The translations under genes and the position numbers were made by a program. From assembly GCA_041493035.1 (NCBI GenBank), contig JBGPYB010000033.1, positions 1 to 33,826 on the forward strand: a stretch of DNA of 33,826 nucleotides, in the 5' to 3' direction. This stretch comes from JBGPYB01 sp041493035 (GTDB lineage: Bacteria > Acidobacteriota > Vicinamibacteria > Fen-336). This document shows positions 1-8,691 of this stretch, in pieces (within the stretch, counting starts at the first letter, position 1; the number at the start of each line of letters is the position of its first letter). Under the pieces are notes generated by a model, which saw only the letters and a program-made list of their open reading frames with translations, was not told the origin of the DNA and did not search any database.

Positions 1-2
1 AC

Positions 3-542
3 CGCGACGGCCGCTACCAGATCTGCGGCCCCAACGCATTCAATCGCTACGGCTACGACGAGCAGATACCGAACCGGATCTACGCTTACAACAACCGCAT
101 CTCGGGCGAGAGAGCGATCGGGGGCGTCCAATTGACCCTCATCAAGGTCGCGGACGACCGACTGGGAGAGACCGAAGAGCAGAAGACGGCCGATGGCGAG
201 ACCGCCGTCCATTCCTCGCGCGCCCGTACCCTCCTCGACGCGGTCTACGACTGGTCCCGGTTCGGCAGCCTTCCGCGGGCTTACGACTGGATTAGCGCCG
301 ACCTCCGAGCTGGACGAGTCCGGTCGGCCGAGCTGGTCCGCGTCACGCTGCGTTACGGCGACGTTGGCGCCATCCGGCGTATCGGCGCGCTGCTCGAGCG
401 CGAGGGCGTCAACGACCGGCAGCTTCGAAGGCTCGCCCAGGATCTCCGCACGCCGAAGAACCCGATCCCCTGGATCCCCGGGCGTGCGCGACGGGGCACC
501 GTCGACCGGCGCTGGGGCGTCGTCTGGAACGACCGTGCCTGA
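3..542 (+). CDS. AbiEi-family antitoxin, 5' end outside the window
   Basis: The open frame enters from the left edge and gives 179 residues before TGA. It would be the antitoxin and autorepressor of a type IV (AbiE) toxin-antitoxin system. The visible part contains YGYDEQIPNRIYAYN near its start and a SRARTLLDAVYDW segment in the middle, which resemble the C-terminal domain of AbiEi proteins. The N-terminal winged-helix DNA-binding domain expected in this family is not visible and should lie left of base 1. The gene overlaps the next one by 8 bases, as is common in abiE operons. The assignment rests on the recognisable toxin downstream and on the C-terminal domain pattern; the antitoxin alone would be less certain. 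Confidence 0.72.
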   Translation, partial: RDGRYQICGPNAFNRYGYDEQIPNRIYAYNNRISGERAIGGVQLTLIKVADDRLGETEEQKTADGETAVHSSRARTLLDAVYDWSRFGSLPRAYDWISADLRAGRVRSAELVRVTLRYGDVGAIRRIGALLEREGVNDRQLRRLAQDLRTPKNPIPWIPGRARRGTVDRRWGVVWNDRA

Positions 543-1419
543 ACCGACACGCCTCCGCTGGCACGAGGACCAGGACGCGTTCCGGGACCTCTTGACCCTG
601 ACCGCTGCGAGAACTGGATTCCGGGTCGCACTCGTCGAGAAGGACTACTACTGCTCCGTGCTGCTCGAGTATCTCGCCGCGAGTTGCCCGGTCATGATCT
701 TCAAGGGTGGTACCTGCCTGGCGAAGGTGCATACGGACTTTCATCGCATGAGCGAGGACCTGGATTTCGCGATCCCGATCTCGGTTGGCTCGGCGAGATC
801 CGCGAGAAGCCGGCTCGCCGAGGAGCTGAAACGGGCCATGGCCGAGCTCGAACGCCGGCTGCCGGGCCTTCGTACGGTCACGGCCCTGCGCGGAGCGAAC
901 AACTCGACCCATTACAATGCCGTCGTTGCCTACACGGCCCAGGTCGGCCGGCAGCAGGAAACGATCAAGATCGAAGCCGGCCTGCGTGAGCCGTTGCTGA
1001 CCCCGGCGATTCGTGGCGAGGCGCGTACCCTCCTGCTCGGGCCCGCGTCGGATCTCCCGCTCGTCCCGGCCGTGCCCCTCCCCTGCATGTCCTACAACGA
1101 GGCCATGGCTGAAAAGCTGCGCGCGGCCCTCTCACGTCGCGGACCGGCGATCCGCGACTTCTACGACGTCGACCACGCCGTGCACCGTCGTAGCTTCCCC
1201 GTCCGAGATGCGGCGTTCATCGCCCTCGTGCGGAGAAAGCTCGAGGTTCCTGGGAGCCCAGCCGTCGATCGCTCGGCCGACCGAACCGCGGCGTTGAGGC
1301 TACAGATCGGGACGGCTCTCGCGCCGGTGCTGCGTCAGGCGGACCTCGAGAGATTCGATTTGGATCGCGCCCTCGCCATCGTCGCCTCCGTCGCCGAGGC
1401 CGTCGAGGGCACCCGTTGA
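535..1419 (+). CDS. AbiEii-type nucleotidyltransferase toxin
   Basis: A 294-residue protein started at the GTG inside the end of the antitoxin gene (8-base overlap); longer in-frame starts would run deep into the antitoxin. It carries the two hallmarks of the AbiEii/AbiGii nucleotidyltransferase fold: a GGT-x-L-x-K motif (FKGGTCLAK, about residue 56) and the metal-binding SEDLDFAI motif (about residue 72). An upstream EKDYY segment also matches the family. AbiEii toxins are cytoplasmic nucleotidyltransferases; characterised relatives act on tRNA acceptor ends, and AbiE systems can cause abortive phage infection. Substrate here is unknown. Motif residues look intact, so the toxin is probably active when not antagonised. 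A hairpin and then a sugar operon follow. Confidence 0.85.
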   Translation: MPEPTRLRWHEDQDAFRDLLTLTAARTGFRVALVEKDYYCSVLLEYLAASCPVMIFKGGTCLAKVHTDFHRMSEDLDFAIPISVGSARSARSRLAEELKRAMAELERRLPGLRTVTALRGANNSTHYNAVVAYTAQVGRQQETIKIEAGLREPLLTPAIRGEARTLLLGPASDLPLVPAVPLPCMSYNEAMAEKLRAALSRRGPAIRDFYDVDHAVHRRSFPVRDAAFIALVRRKLEVPGSPAVDRSADRTAALRLQIGTALAPVLRQADLERFDLDRALAIVASVAEAVEGTR

Positions 1420-1431
1420 CCACCGACATCA

Positions 1432-1468
1432 ACGGCGAAGACCGGCTGGTCCAGCAGACCTTCGCCGT
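1432..1468 (+). other. Hairpin between AbiE toxin and sugar operon
   Basis: ACGGCGAAG (1432-1440) is perfectly complementary to CTTCGCCGT (1460-1468), a 9-bp stem with a 19-base loop that itself holds CTGGTCCAG. It sits in the 73-base gap after the toxin. No T-run follows, so an intrinsic terminator is possible but not proven. Confidence 0.35.
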
Positions 1469-1492
1469 GCGGCGCCACGAAAGGATAGACAC

Positions 1493-2422
1493 GTGAGGCA
1501 CACGATCTCGCTTCTCACCCTCGCCGCTCTCACAGCACTCGGCTGCGCGCCCAAGACGGATCCGGGGCGACCGCGCCTGGCCCTTGTGATGAAGTCCCTG
1601 GCCAACGAGTTCTTCAAGACGATGGAAGACGGCGCCCGCGCTCACCATCAGGCCCACGCCTCCCAATACGACCTGATCGCGACCGGGATCAAGGACGAGC
1701 AGGACGTCGGCCAGCAGATCCGCCTCATCGAGCAGCAGATCGCCGACGGTGTCGCCGCCATCGTCGTCGCCCCTGCGGACTCGAAGGGCCTCATACCCGT
1801 GTGCCAGAAAGCCGCCCAGGCAGGAATCGTGGTGGTCAACATCGACAACAAGCTGGACGCGGGGGTGCTGACGGAGCGCAAGGTCGCGATCCCCTTCGTG
1901 GGACCGGACAACCGCAAGGGGGCGCGGAGCGTGGGGGACTTTCTGGCGCGGCGGTTGAAGCCGGGAGACCGCGTCGGAATCCTGGAGGGAATCCCCACCG
2001 CCTTCAACGCCGTGGAGCGCAAGCGCGGTTTCGAAGACGCGATGGCCGCCGCGGGGATCGTGGTGGCGACCTCCCAGTCGGGCCGGTGGGAAACCGCCAT
2101 GGCGAACCAGGTGGCCGCGGCGATGATCAGCGAGACGCCCGGCATGAAGGCCCTCCTCTGCGCCAACGACAACATGGCCCTGGGAGCGGTGGCCGCCCTG
2201 AAGGCGGCGGGACGCGACGAGGTCCTGGTGGTGGGCTTCGACAACATCACGGCCGTCCGGGAGCTGGTCAAGGCGGGACGCATCCTCGCCACGGCCGATC
2301 AGCACGGGGACCAGCTCGCGGTCTTCGGCATCGAATACGCGCTCCAGGCTCTCGGAACCAAGGCCACGACCCAGGATCGCGAGACGCCGGTGGACCTGGT
2401 CACGGCCGAGACTCTGCGATAG
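1493..2422 (+). CDS. Sugar ABC transporter substrate-binding lipoprotein (RbsB-like)
   Basis: A 309-residue periplasmic binding protein of the Peripla_BP_4 type. The GTG start is supported by AAAGGA at 1480-1485, 7 bases upstream. The N-terminus is a lipoprotein signal with lipobox ALGC (Cys about residue 18), so it should be membrane-anchored outside the cytoplasm. Aligned by eye with E. coli RbsB, many ribose-contact positions are kept: N-x-FF near residue 39, Arg in ERKRGF, Asn in CANDNMALG, Phe-Asp in VGFDN and Gln in the ADQHGDQ segment. The Asp-Arg pair of RbsB becomes D-N-K here, so the ligand may be a pentose or pentose derivative other than free ribose. First gene of a coupled operon (binding protein, ATPase, permease, kinase, glycohydrolase). 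Confidence 0.88.
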   Translation: MRHTISLLTLAALTALGCAPKTDPGRPRLALVMKSLANEFFKTMEDGARAHHQAHASQYDLIATGIKDEQDVGQQIRLIEQQIADGVAAIVVAPADSKGLIPVCQKAAQAGIVVVNIDNKLDAGVLTERKVAIPFVGPDNRKGARSVGDFLARRLKPGDRVGILEGIPTAFNAVERKRGFEDAMAAAGIVVATSQSGRWETAMANQVAAAMISETPGMKALLCANDNMALGAVAALKAAGRDEVLVVGFDNITAVRELVKAGRILATADQHGDQLAVFGIEYALQALGTKATTQDRETPVDLVTAETLR

Positions 2423-2428
2423 CCTCCG

Positions 2429-3952
2429 ATGAGCGCGCCGCTCTTCGCCGCTTCCGGCCTCTGCAAGTCGTACGCGGAGCCCGTCCTTGCCGACGTCTCC
2501 ATCGAAGTCCACGCCGGCGAGGTCCTGGCTCTCGTCGGCGAGAACGGGGCCGGCAAGAGCACACTCTCGCGGATCATCGCCGGCCTCACGAGACCCGAGG
2601 CCGGCGCCATGAGCCTCCGCGGCGCGCCCTACGCCCCAGGGTCGCGAGCGGAGGGCCAGCGCGCCGGTGTGGCCATGGTCACGCAGGAGCTGGGGCTGAT
2701 CCCGACGTTGACCGTCGGCGAGTCGCTCTTCCTGGACCATCTTCCCAGGCGGACCGGACTGAGATGGGGGATCATCGATCGCGCCCGCCTTGGTGCGGAT
2801 GCGCGAACAGCCCTCGGCGCCGTAGGGCTCACGAGCCTCGAGCCCTCGCGCCTCGTCGGCTCATTGAGCCTGGCTGAACGACAGCTCGTGGAGATCGCGG
2901 CGGCGCTTGCGCGAGCGGCCGACCTTCTGATCCTCGATGAGCCGACGTCGGCCCTCTCGCCATCCGAAGCGTCGCTGCTCTTCGCGCAGGTCAACCGGCT
3001 CCGTGCCGAAGGTCACGGCGTGGTCTTCATTTCCCATCGCCTGGCGGAGGTGGAAGGGATTGCCGATCGAATCGCGGTCCTGAGGGACGGTCGGGTCGTG
3101 ACGACTCGAGAAGCCCGCCTTCTGCGCCGCGACGAGGTCGTGCGTCTCATGGTCGGCCGCGCCATCGCCGACCGTCTGCGGCGCCAGGGAAGCCCTTCAC
3201 CTGACCGTGCTCTGCGGACGGTCGGCCTTGCGGGACGCGGCTTTCAGGACGTCACTCTCGACGTGCGATGCGGCGAGATCGTGGGTCTCGCGGGGCTGAT
3301 GGGGGCCGGGCGCACGGAGCTGCTACGGACGCTCTTCGGCGCGAGCCCGCCCACGGCGGGCACCATCTACGTCGGGGGCTCGGGCGTGCCTTCGCTAATC
3401 CGCTCTCCCCGCGATGCCGTGCGCCTCGGAATCGGCCTCCTGACCGAAGACCGAAAGGCCGACGGGCTCTTGCTCCCGCTCTCCGTCGCCGCCAACATCA
3501 CTCTGGCGCATCTCGATGGCGTGGCTTCCTCCGGCATCGTGGACAGAGAGGGAGAGGAGGCGGTTGCGGCTCGCTTCGTCAATGCGCTTTCGATTCGCTC
3601 TCATTCCCTCGACCAGCCGGTGTGTGAGCTGTCCGGCGGGAACCAGCAGAAGGCGCTCCTCGCCCGTTGGCTCTACCGCGACTCGAACGTGCTTCTGGTC
3701 GACGAGCCGACTCGCGGCATCGACGTGGGCAGCCGTGCGGAGGTCCATCGCCTCCTGGGCGACCTTGCGGACCACGGCAAGGGCATCGTCATGGCATCGT
3801 CGGACCTCGAGGAGCTGATGGCTCTCTGCGACCGCATCCTCGTGATGTCGGTGGGCCACGTCGCCGGCGAGTTCAACCGGGAAACGTGGACCGCCGACCG
3901 GATCATGGCGGCAGCCCTGAGCGGCCACTCGGCCGCTGCGGCGACGGCATGA
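2429..3952 (+). CDS. Sugar ABC transporter ATPase, two-domain RbsA/MglA type
   Basis: A 507-residue cytoplasmic ATPase with two tandem ABC domains, the usual architecture and length for ribose/galactose/xylose importers. Domain 1 has Walker A GENGAGKST (about 37-45), a signature-like LSLAERQ and Walker B LLILDEPTSAL. Domain 2 has a degenerate P-loop (GLMGAGRTELL), a canonical LSGGNQQK signature and VLLVDEPTRGID. The degenerate second P-loop is normal for this family. It starts 6 bases after the binding-protein gene and its stop overlaps the permease start (ATGA). It should energise uptake through the neighbouring permease. A second, orphan copy of this family lies at 11030-12559. Confidence 0.93.
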   Translation: MSAPLFAASGLCKSYAEPVLADVSIEVHAGEVLALVGENGAGKSTLSRIIAGLTRPEAGAMSLRGAPYAPGSRAEGQRAGVAMVTQELGLIPTLTVGESLFLDHLPRRTGLRWGIIDRARLGADARTALGAVGLTSLEPSRLVGSLSLAERQLVEIAAALARAADLLILDEPTSALSPSEASLLFAQVNRLRAEGHGVVFISHRLAEVEGIADRIAVLRDGRVVTTREARLLRRDEVVRLMVGRAIADRLRRQGSPSPDRALRTVGLAGRGFQDVTLDVRCGEIVGLAGLMGAGRTELLRTLFGASPPTAGTIYVGGSGVPSLIRSPRDAVRLGIGLLTEDRKADGLLLPLSVAANITLAHLDGVASSGIVDREGEEAVAARFVNALSIRSHSLDQPVCELSGGNQQKALLARWLYRDSNVLLVDEPTRGIDVGSRAEVHRLLGDLADHGKGIVMASSDLEELMALCDRILVMSVGHVAGEFNRETWTADRIMAAALSGHSAAAATA

Positions 3953-4890
3953 GCAGTCGCCCCCGTGAGCTTCTCGGCCTCCTGATCGTCCTCGCGATCC
4001 TGACTCTGGCGTTCGGCGTAGGCACGGGCCGCTTTCTAACCGTCACCACCTTTCGCACCATCGCGAACCAGATCCCCGAGGCGGTGATCGCCGCCGTGGG
4101 GTTGACCTACGTTCTCGTCATCGCCGGCATCGATCTCTCCGTCGGCTCGATCCTGGCCCTGAGCAGCGCCGTCCTCGGCGTCACCCTCGCCCGCTACGGC
4201 CTCCCGCTTCCCATCGCCGTCCTCGCTGCGCTCATCACGGGCGCTCTTTGTGGAGGGCTGAATGGCCTTCTCGTCGTGCGATGGCAGGTGCCGTCGTTCA
4301 TCGCCACCCTCGGCATGCTCGAGATGGCGCGCGGAGCGACTTACCTGGTCACGCGCTCGGAGACGCAGTACGTCGGTGAACGGGTCGAGGGGTTGGCCTC
4401 GGCATCGGTCCTGGGCCTCTCGATCCCGTTCCTCGCTGCTCTCGTGCTGGTGGCCTTGGCCGAGTTCGTCCTGACGAGGACCGTCTTCGGCCGGTACATG
4501 GTGGCCGTCGGCACGAACGAGGAGGCCCTGCGCCTGGCGGGCGTGGATCCACGCCCCCTGAAGCTCGTCGTCTTCGTTCTGTCGGGTCTGCTGGCGGCGC
4601 TCGCGGGTGTGGTTTACACATCTCGGCTGGCATCGGCCGATCCCAACGCGGGCGTGGGATTCGAGCTCAGCTCCATCGCCGCCGTCGTCGTCGGCGGGAC
4701 GAGCCTCATGGGCGGGCGCGGCTCCGTCGTGGGCTCGCTGCTCGGCGTCCTGATCATCGCGGTGCTGGGAAGCGGCCTCGCCCAGGCGGGAGCCCAGGAA
4801 CCCACCAAACGCCTCGTCACAGGGGCCGTGATCATCGCCGCCGTTCTGGCCGACCACTACAGGCGCGCGCGCCACCAGGCCTCAGCTTGA
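3949..4890 (+). CDS. Sugar ABC transporter permease, RbsC/BPD_transp_2 type
   Basis: A 313-residue multi-spanning inner-membrane protein. The ATG at 3949 overlaps the ATPase stop codon (ATGA); earlier in-frame starts would lie within the ATPase gene. Hydrophobic segments recur along the whole length. Family marks include GIDLSVGS (about residue 62), the LNGLLVVRWQVPSFIATLG region, GRYMVAVGTNEEALRLAGV, which is the cytoplasmic loop that docks on the ATPase, and VVGGTSLMGGRGSV near the C-terminus. It would form a homodimeric channel for the sugar delivered by the lipoprotein at 1493. Its stop overlaps the TTG start of the kinase gene. Confidence 0.93.
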   Translation: MSSRPRELLGLLIVLAILTLAFGVGTGRFLTVTTFRTIANQIPEAVIAAVGLTYVLVIAGIDLSVGSILALSSAVLGVTLARYGLPLPIAVLAALITGALCGGLNGLLVVRWQVPSFIATLGMLEMARGATYLVTRSETQYVGERVEGLASASVLGLSIPFLAALVLVALAEFVLTRTVFGRYMVAVGTNEEALRLAGVDPRPLKLVVFVLSGLLAALAGVVYTSRLASADPNAGVGFELSSIAAVVVGGTSLMGGRGSVVGSLLGVLIIAVLGSGLAQAGAQEPTKRLVTGAVIIAAVLADHYRRARHQASA

Positions 4891-5828
4891 GTGGGCGGAT
4901 CGTCGTCGTCGGCAGCCTGAACGCCGACCTGGTGGTAAGAGTCCATCGCTTCCCCACACCCGGCGAGACGGTCCTCGGTCGCGACTTCGCTCTCTTCCCC
5001 GGCGGCAAGGGTGCCAACCAGGCCTACGCCGCCGCACTCCTCCGAGGTCGCGTGGAGATGATCGGCGCCGTGGGCGATGACGCGTACGGTGAGCTGCTCA
5101 CGGAGAACCTTCGATCCGCGGGAGTGGACGTGACGGGCGTTCGGCGCCACTCCATTTCCACGGGTGTTGCCCTCATCAGCGTGGATGAGGGCGGCCAGAA
5201 CGAGATCGTCGTTGCCGCGGGGGCGAACAGCCTCCTGAGTCCGGAACATGTGACGCTTCAACGCGACCGCTTCGCGGCCGCGGCTGTGCTTCTCGTGCAG
5301 CTCGAGGTGCCCCTGCCCGCGGTCAGGGCGGCCATGGAACTGGCCCGAGAGGCCGGGGCTTGCGTGATTCTGGATCCGGCCCCGGTCGTCGGCGGAGCCG
5401 AGAGCCTGCTCGCCCTGGCCGACTACGTCACGCCGAACGAGTCCGAGCTCGCCGAGCTCGCCAAGGCCGAGGGAGTCGCCCGTTCCTACGACGAGGCCAC
5501 CGCCCAGGCCCGCGTCGTTCTGTCGTGCGGGGCGAAGCACGTCGTCGCCAAGCTGGGGTCCCGGGGCGCCCTTCTTGTTTCGAGCGACCGTGAAGCGCCT
5601 TGGCCCGCGATTCCGGTCGTCCCCGTGGACACGACCGCGGCGGGAGACGTCTGGAACGGCGCCTTCGCGACGGCTCTCGCGGAGGGACGATCTGTGAACG
5701 ACGCGGGGACGTTCGCGAACGCCGCCGCGGCCTTTTCGGTGACGCGACGCGGGGCGCAGCCGGCCATGCCGACTCGCGACGAGCTCGACGTCTGGTCGAA
5801 AGGCCATGAGCAAGGGAGGAACGAGTGA
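4887..5828 (+). CDS. rbsK: Ribokinase-family (PfkB) sugar kinase
   Basis: A 313-residue PfkB-fold kinase. The start is the TTG overlapping the permease stop (TTGA); it puts the conserved opening GSLNADLVVRV at residue 9, and no other start fits upstream of it. The N-terminal substrate region FPGGKGANQA (about residue 37) and the C-terminal signature VDTTAAGDVWNGAF (about residue 247), holding the catalytic Asp and anion hole, are both present. The usual DTTGAGD has Ala for the first Gly, a mild change. Ribokinase makes D-ribose 5-phosphate from ribose and ATP in the cytoplasm. Coupled to an RbsABC-like importer, ribose or a close pentose is the likely substrate, though related kinases use nucleosides or other sugars. 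Confidence 0.85.
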   Translation: MSGRIVVVGSLNADLVVRVHRFPTPGETVLGRDFALFPGGKGANQAYAAALLRGRVEMIGAVGDDAYGELLTENLRSAGVDVTGVRRHSISTGVALISVDEGGQNEIVVAAGANSLLSPEHVTLQRDRFAAAAVLLVQLEVPLPAVRAAMELAREAGACVILDPAPVVGGAESLLALADYVTPNESELAELAKAEGVARSYDEATAQARVVLSCGAKHVVAKLGSRGALLVSSDREAPWPAIPVVPVDTTAAGDVWNGAFATALAEGRSVNDAGTFANAAAAFSVTRRGAQPAMPTRDELDVWSKGHEQGRNE

Positions 5829-7399
5829 TGCTGCGGAGAAGGGTGGCCGTTGCCGCATTGACCATTGGGACGCTCGTCGCGACGGGAGCCGGGGCCGAGA
5901 CCCACCGGATCTCCCTCGCCGCCCTCGAAGACAAAGTGCGCGGCGGCTGGGCGGGACAGATGATCGGCGTTTCTTACGGAGCGCCCAGCGAGTTTCAATC
6001 GAAAGGGAAGATCATCGACGGGAACCTGAACAAATATCGGGACTGGTCGCCGGAGCGCCTCAAGAACGCCATCGATCAGGACGACCTCTACGTGGAGATG
6101 ACGTTCGCCGAGGTCATGGACACGGTCGGCCTCGACGCCACGTCGGAGGAGTATGGCGAGATGTTCAAGGACTCGAAGTACGATCTCTGGCACGCGAACG
6201 CTGGCGCGCGCCGCGCGCTGAACCGCGGGATCAAAGCCCCGTGGTCGGGACACCCCAAGTACAACCTCCACGCCAACGACATCGACTTCCAGATCGAGTC
6301 GGACTTCATCGGCCTCATGACGCCCGGCCTGCCCCAGGAGGCGAACAAGTACGCGGATCGCGTGGGGCGCGTGATGAACTGGGGAGACGGCCTCTACGGC
6401 GGCATGTTCTTCGGCGGGATGTACGCCGCCGCGTTCTTCGAGAGCGACCCGCGGCGCGTGGTGGAGCGCGGTCTCCTATCCATCCCTGCGGCGAGCGGAT
6501 ACGCGCAGGTGATCCGGGATGTCCTGGCCTGGTCGGCCGAGCACCCCGAGGATTGGACGAAGACCTGGCGGCTCATCGAGGAGAAGTGGGACAAAGACGA
6601 TCCTTGCCCCGACGGCGCCCTCGATCCCTTCAACATCGACGCTCGACTGAACGGCGCCTACGTGGCCCTGGGCCTGCTCTACGGCAAGGGTGATTTCACC
6701 AGGACTCTCGATGTGTCGACCCGCGCCGGGCAAGACTCCGACTGCAACCCGTCGAGCGCCGCCGGCATCCTCGGCGTCATCCTCGGCTACGAGAAGATCC
6801 CCGAAACCTGGAAGAGCGGGATCCCGGCTCTCGCCGACACGCGGTTCGCATACACCCGCTATTCGTTCAACGAAATCGTGGCGTCCACGCTGGCCCGAGC
6901 CATGAAGGTGATTGAAGGCTCAGGAGGAAGGGTCACGAGCGGCGACATCGAGATCCCCGCGCAGGCACCGCAATCCCCGCCCCTCGAGCAGTGGGATCCC
7001 GGTCGCCCCGTTCAGCGGATCCCCTACAGCGATCCCCGCTGGAATTGGAAAGGGGCGTGGAAGGATGGCCTGTTCAAGCACGCATGGGGCGAGAACCGCT
7101 TCAAGCAGGCGGGAGGCTCCGGCGACGAAGTGAGCTTCGCCTTCGACGGCACGGGAGTGGCGATCGTGGGACGTTGCCTGCAAGACGGGGGACGTGCCGA
7201 CGTCTACCTGGATGGCGCCAAGGCCGACGATCTCGACGCTTGGATCCCGGAGCGGACGAACGACAACGACTACTGGCACGTTACGGGTCTGGCGCCAGGA
7301 CGCCACACGGTGCGTCTCGTGGTGCGCGGGGACGCCGATCCGCGCTCCACGGGACACGAGATCCAGATCGAACGCGCGATCGTCTACGCGCCGCGGTGA
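5828..7399 (+). CDS. Secreted ADP-ribosylglycohydrolase-family protein with C-terminal beta domain
   Basis: A 523-residue protein. The ATG shares one base with the kinase stop (TGATG), with GGGAGGA at 5814-5820 as ribosome site; a GTG at 5825 is an alternative. Residues 1-23 look like a cleavable signal peptide ending in GAGA. Residues about 30-350 carry the ADP-ribosylglycohydrolase (ARH/DraG) pattern: GGWAGQMIGVSYGAPSEF (about 39), the metal motif DQDDLYVEM (about 84) and GQDSDCNPSSAAGILGVILG (about 302), equivalent to GDDTDT of ARH enzymes, so the dinuclear metal site looks intact. From about 380 a separate segment ending in a GRHTVRLVV strand resembles a galactose-binding-like beta sandwich. 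Last gene of a pentose-uptake operon, which suggests hydrolysis of an N- or O-ribosyl bond outside the cytoplasm. The substrate is unknown. The end overlaps convergent nagA by 16 bases. Confidence 0.82.
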   Translation: MLRRRVAVAALTIGTLVATGAGAETHRISLAALEDKVRGGWAGQMIGVSYGAPSEFQSKGKIIDGNLNKYRDWSPERLKNAIDQDDLYVEMTFAEVMDTVGLDATSEEYGEMFKDSKYDLWHANAGARRALNRGIKAPWSGHPKYNLHANDIDFQIESDFIGLMTPGLPQEANKYADRVGRVMNWGDGLYGGMFFGGMYAAAFFESDPRRVVERGLLSIPAASGYAQVIRDVLAWSAEHPEDWTKTWRLIEEKWDKDDPCPDGALDPFNIDARLNGAYVALGLLYGKGDFTRTLDVSTRAGQDSDCNPSSAAGILGVILGYEKIPETWKSGIPALADTRFAYTRYSFNEIVASTLARAMKVIEGSGGRVTSGDIEIPAQAPQSPPLEQWDPGRPVQRIPYSDPRWNWKGAWKDGLFKHAWGENRFKQAGGSGDEVSFAFDGTGVAIVGRCLQDGGRADVYLDGAKADDLDAWIPERTNDNDYWHVTGLAPGRHTVRLVVRGDADPRSTGHEIQIERAIVYAPR

Positions 7400-8556
7400 G
7401 AGCTGTGGACGTTCTCTCCGTTTCGGAAGGTGGCGGTGACGTGGAGGTGGTCGTCGAGGAGGGCGAGGTCGGCGTCCTTCCCGGGAGCGAGCGTCCCCTT
7501 GGACTCGAGCCCCAGAACCCTCGCGGGAACCTCGCTCGCCATCCGGCACGCTTCCGACACGCTGCTCCCTGCCCACTCCACCACGTTCCTCACCGCCTGG
7601 TCCATGCTCAACACCGATCCCGCCAGCTTCCCGTCGGGAAGCTTCGCCAGAGTCTCGTCCACGAGGATGTCTCGTCCGTCCAACTGGTACACCCCAGGCT
7701 CCATCCCCGCTCCCGCGATCGAGTCGGTCACGAGAGCCACTCGCTCCGCTCCCTTCGCCTTCACCGCCAGTCGCACACTGGCAGGATGGCAGTGGACTCC
7801 GTCGGCGATGAGCCCCACCGTCACACGGTCGTCCACGAGAGCCGCTCCCACCGCCCCAGGCGCACGGTGGCTGAACCCAGACATGGCGTTGAACAGGTGC
7901 GTCGCCATCTCCGCCCCAGCGTCGATCCCGCGGATGAATTCGTCGTACGTGGCGTCGGTGTGGCCGAGGCTCACCACGACACCCTGGGCGCGAAGGCGAC
8001 GGATCCGGTCCAGCCCCCCAGCCTCCTCGGGCGCCAGCGTCACGAGGCGCAGAACCCCCGCGGTCAGGAACGGCTCGAAGATCTCCTCGCTCGCTCCCTC
8101 GATGGCACTCGCACGGTGCGCTCCCGCTCGCCTCTTGGACAAAAACGGCCCCTCCAGGTGCAACCCCAAAGGCACCGCCCCGAACGTCTCCCGCCCCGTC
8201 ACGAACGCCTCGCACGCCCTTGGGTAGATCTCCGCCGCAGAGCTCACCAGCGTCGGCAAAAACGACGTCACACCCGTCGCAGGTAGCTCCCGCGACAGGT
8301 GCCGGATCGCCTCCGCAGTGTCGCTCACCTCCACCCCGAATCCCCCGTTCACCTGCAAGTCGATGAACCCCGCAGACACGATGGCTGTTTCGTACACCGT
8401 CGCAGGAAGGTCCAGTCCCCCACTCCCTCGTACCACCTCGACGATCCGACCACCTCGAACCACAACCGCTCCAGGAACAAGCCCACATCCCAAAGCCAAG
8501 AGACCCCTCACCCCAAACAGCCCCTCCGCCCCTCGAACCTCACCCCCCGTCAACAT
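7384..8556 (-). CDS. nagA: N-acetylglucosamine-6-phosphate deacetylase
   Basis: A 390-residue amidohydrolase of NagA length. The ATG at 8556 follows AAGGA by about 7 bases; a TTG at 8670 would add 38 residues unlike the family and would sit almost on the predicted transcription start. Family marks: FIDLQVNGGFG near residue 65, GLHLEGPF with the metal-binding Glu (about 135), GHTDAT His (about 199), HLFNAMS His (about 220) and catalytic Asp in TDSIAGAG (about 278). The reaction yields glucosamine 6-phosphate and acetate, in amino-sugar or cell-wall recycling. No nagB, nagE or regulator lies nearby, so it stands as a single transcription unit. Its 3' end overlaps the convergent glycohydrolase gene. 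Confidence 0.9.
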   Translation of the reverse strand: MLTGGEVRGAEGLFGVRGLLALGCGLVPGAVVVRGGRIVEVVRGSGGLDLPATVYETAIVSAGFIDLQVNGGFGVEVSDTAEAIRHLSRELPATGVTSFLPTLVSSAAEIYPRACEAFVTGRETFGAVPLGLHLEGPFLSKRRAGAHRASAIEGASEEIFEPFLTAGVLRLVTLAPEEAGGLDRIRRLRAQGVVVSLGHTDATYDEFIRGIDAGAEMATHLFNAMSGFSHRAPGAVGAALVDDRVTVGLIADGVHCHPASVRLAVKAKGAERVALVTDSIAGAGMEPGVYQLDGRDILVDETLAKLPDGKLAGSVLSMDQAVRNVVEWAGSSVSEACRMASEVPARVLGLESKGTLAPGKDADLALLDDHLHVTATFRNGENVHSSHRGA

Positions 8557-8672
8557 CACTCCATCCTTCGGCCCAGCCGCGACCGCAGCGCGGCGGTCGT
8601 CCAGGTTCTCCACGAAGTTGAATTCAAATCCAAGAGCGCGAACTTGCACCTGGAACCGGCGCCCGCCCAATT

Positions 8673-8688
8673 GGTGGTCATTACCACC
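8673..8688. promoter_or_regulatory. Palindromic operator at the nagA transcription start
   Basis: GGTGGTCATTACCACC is a perfect inverted repeat (GGTGGT, 4-base centre, ACCACC) just downstream of the predicted -10 box. Shape and content resemble GntR/HutC-type operators (TGGT-n-ACCA) that control amino-sugar genes in other bacteria. Bound repressor would cover the start site. No GntR gene of this type lies in the window. Confidence 0.55.
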
Positions 8689-8691
8689 TGA

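Noticed and set aside
1217..2740. Long open frame on the minus strand
   Set aside because: It lies antisense to the binding-protein and ATPase genes, is His/Arg/Gly-rich and has no domain; typical of high-GC antisense frames.
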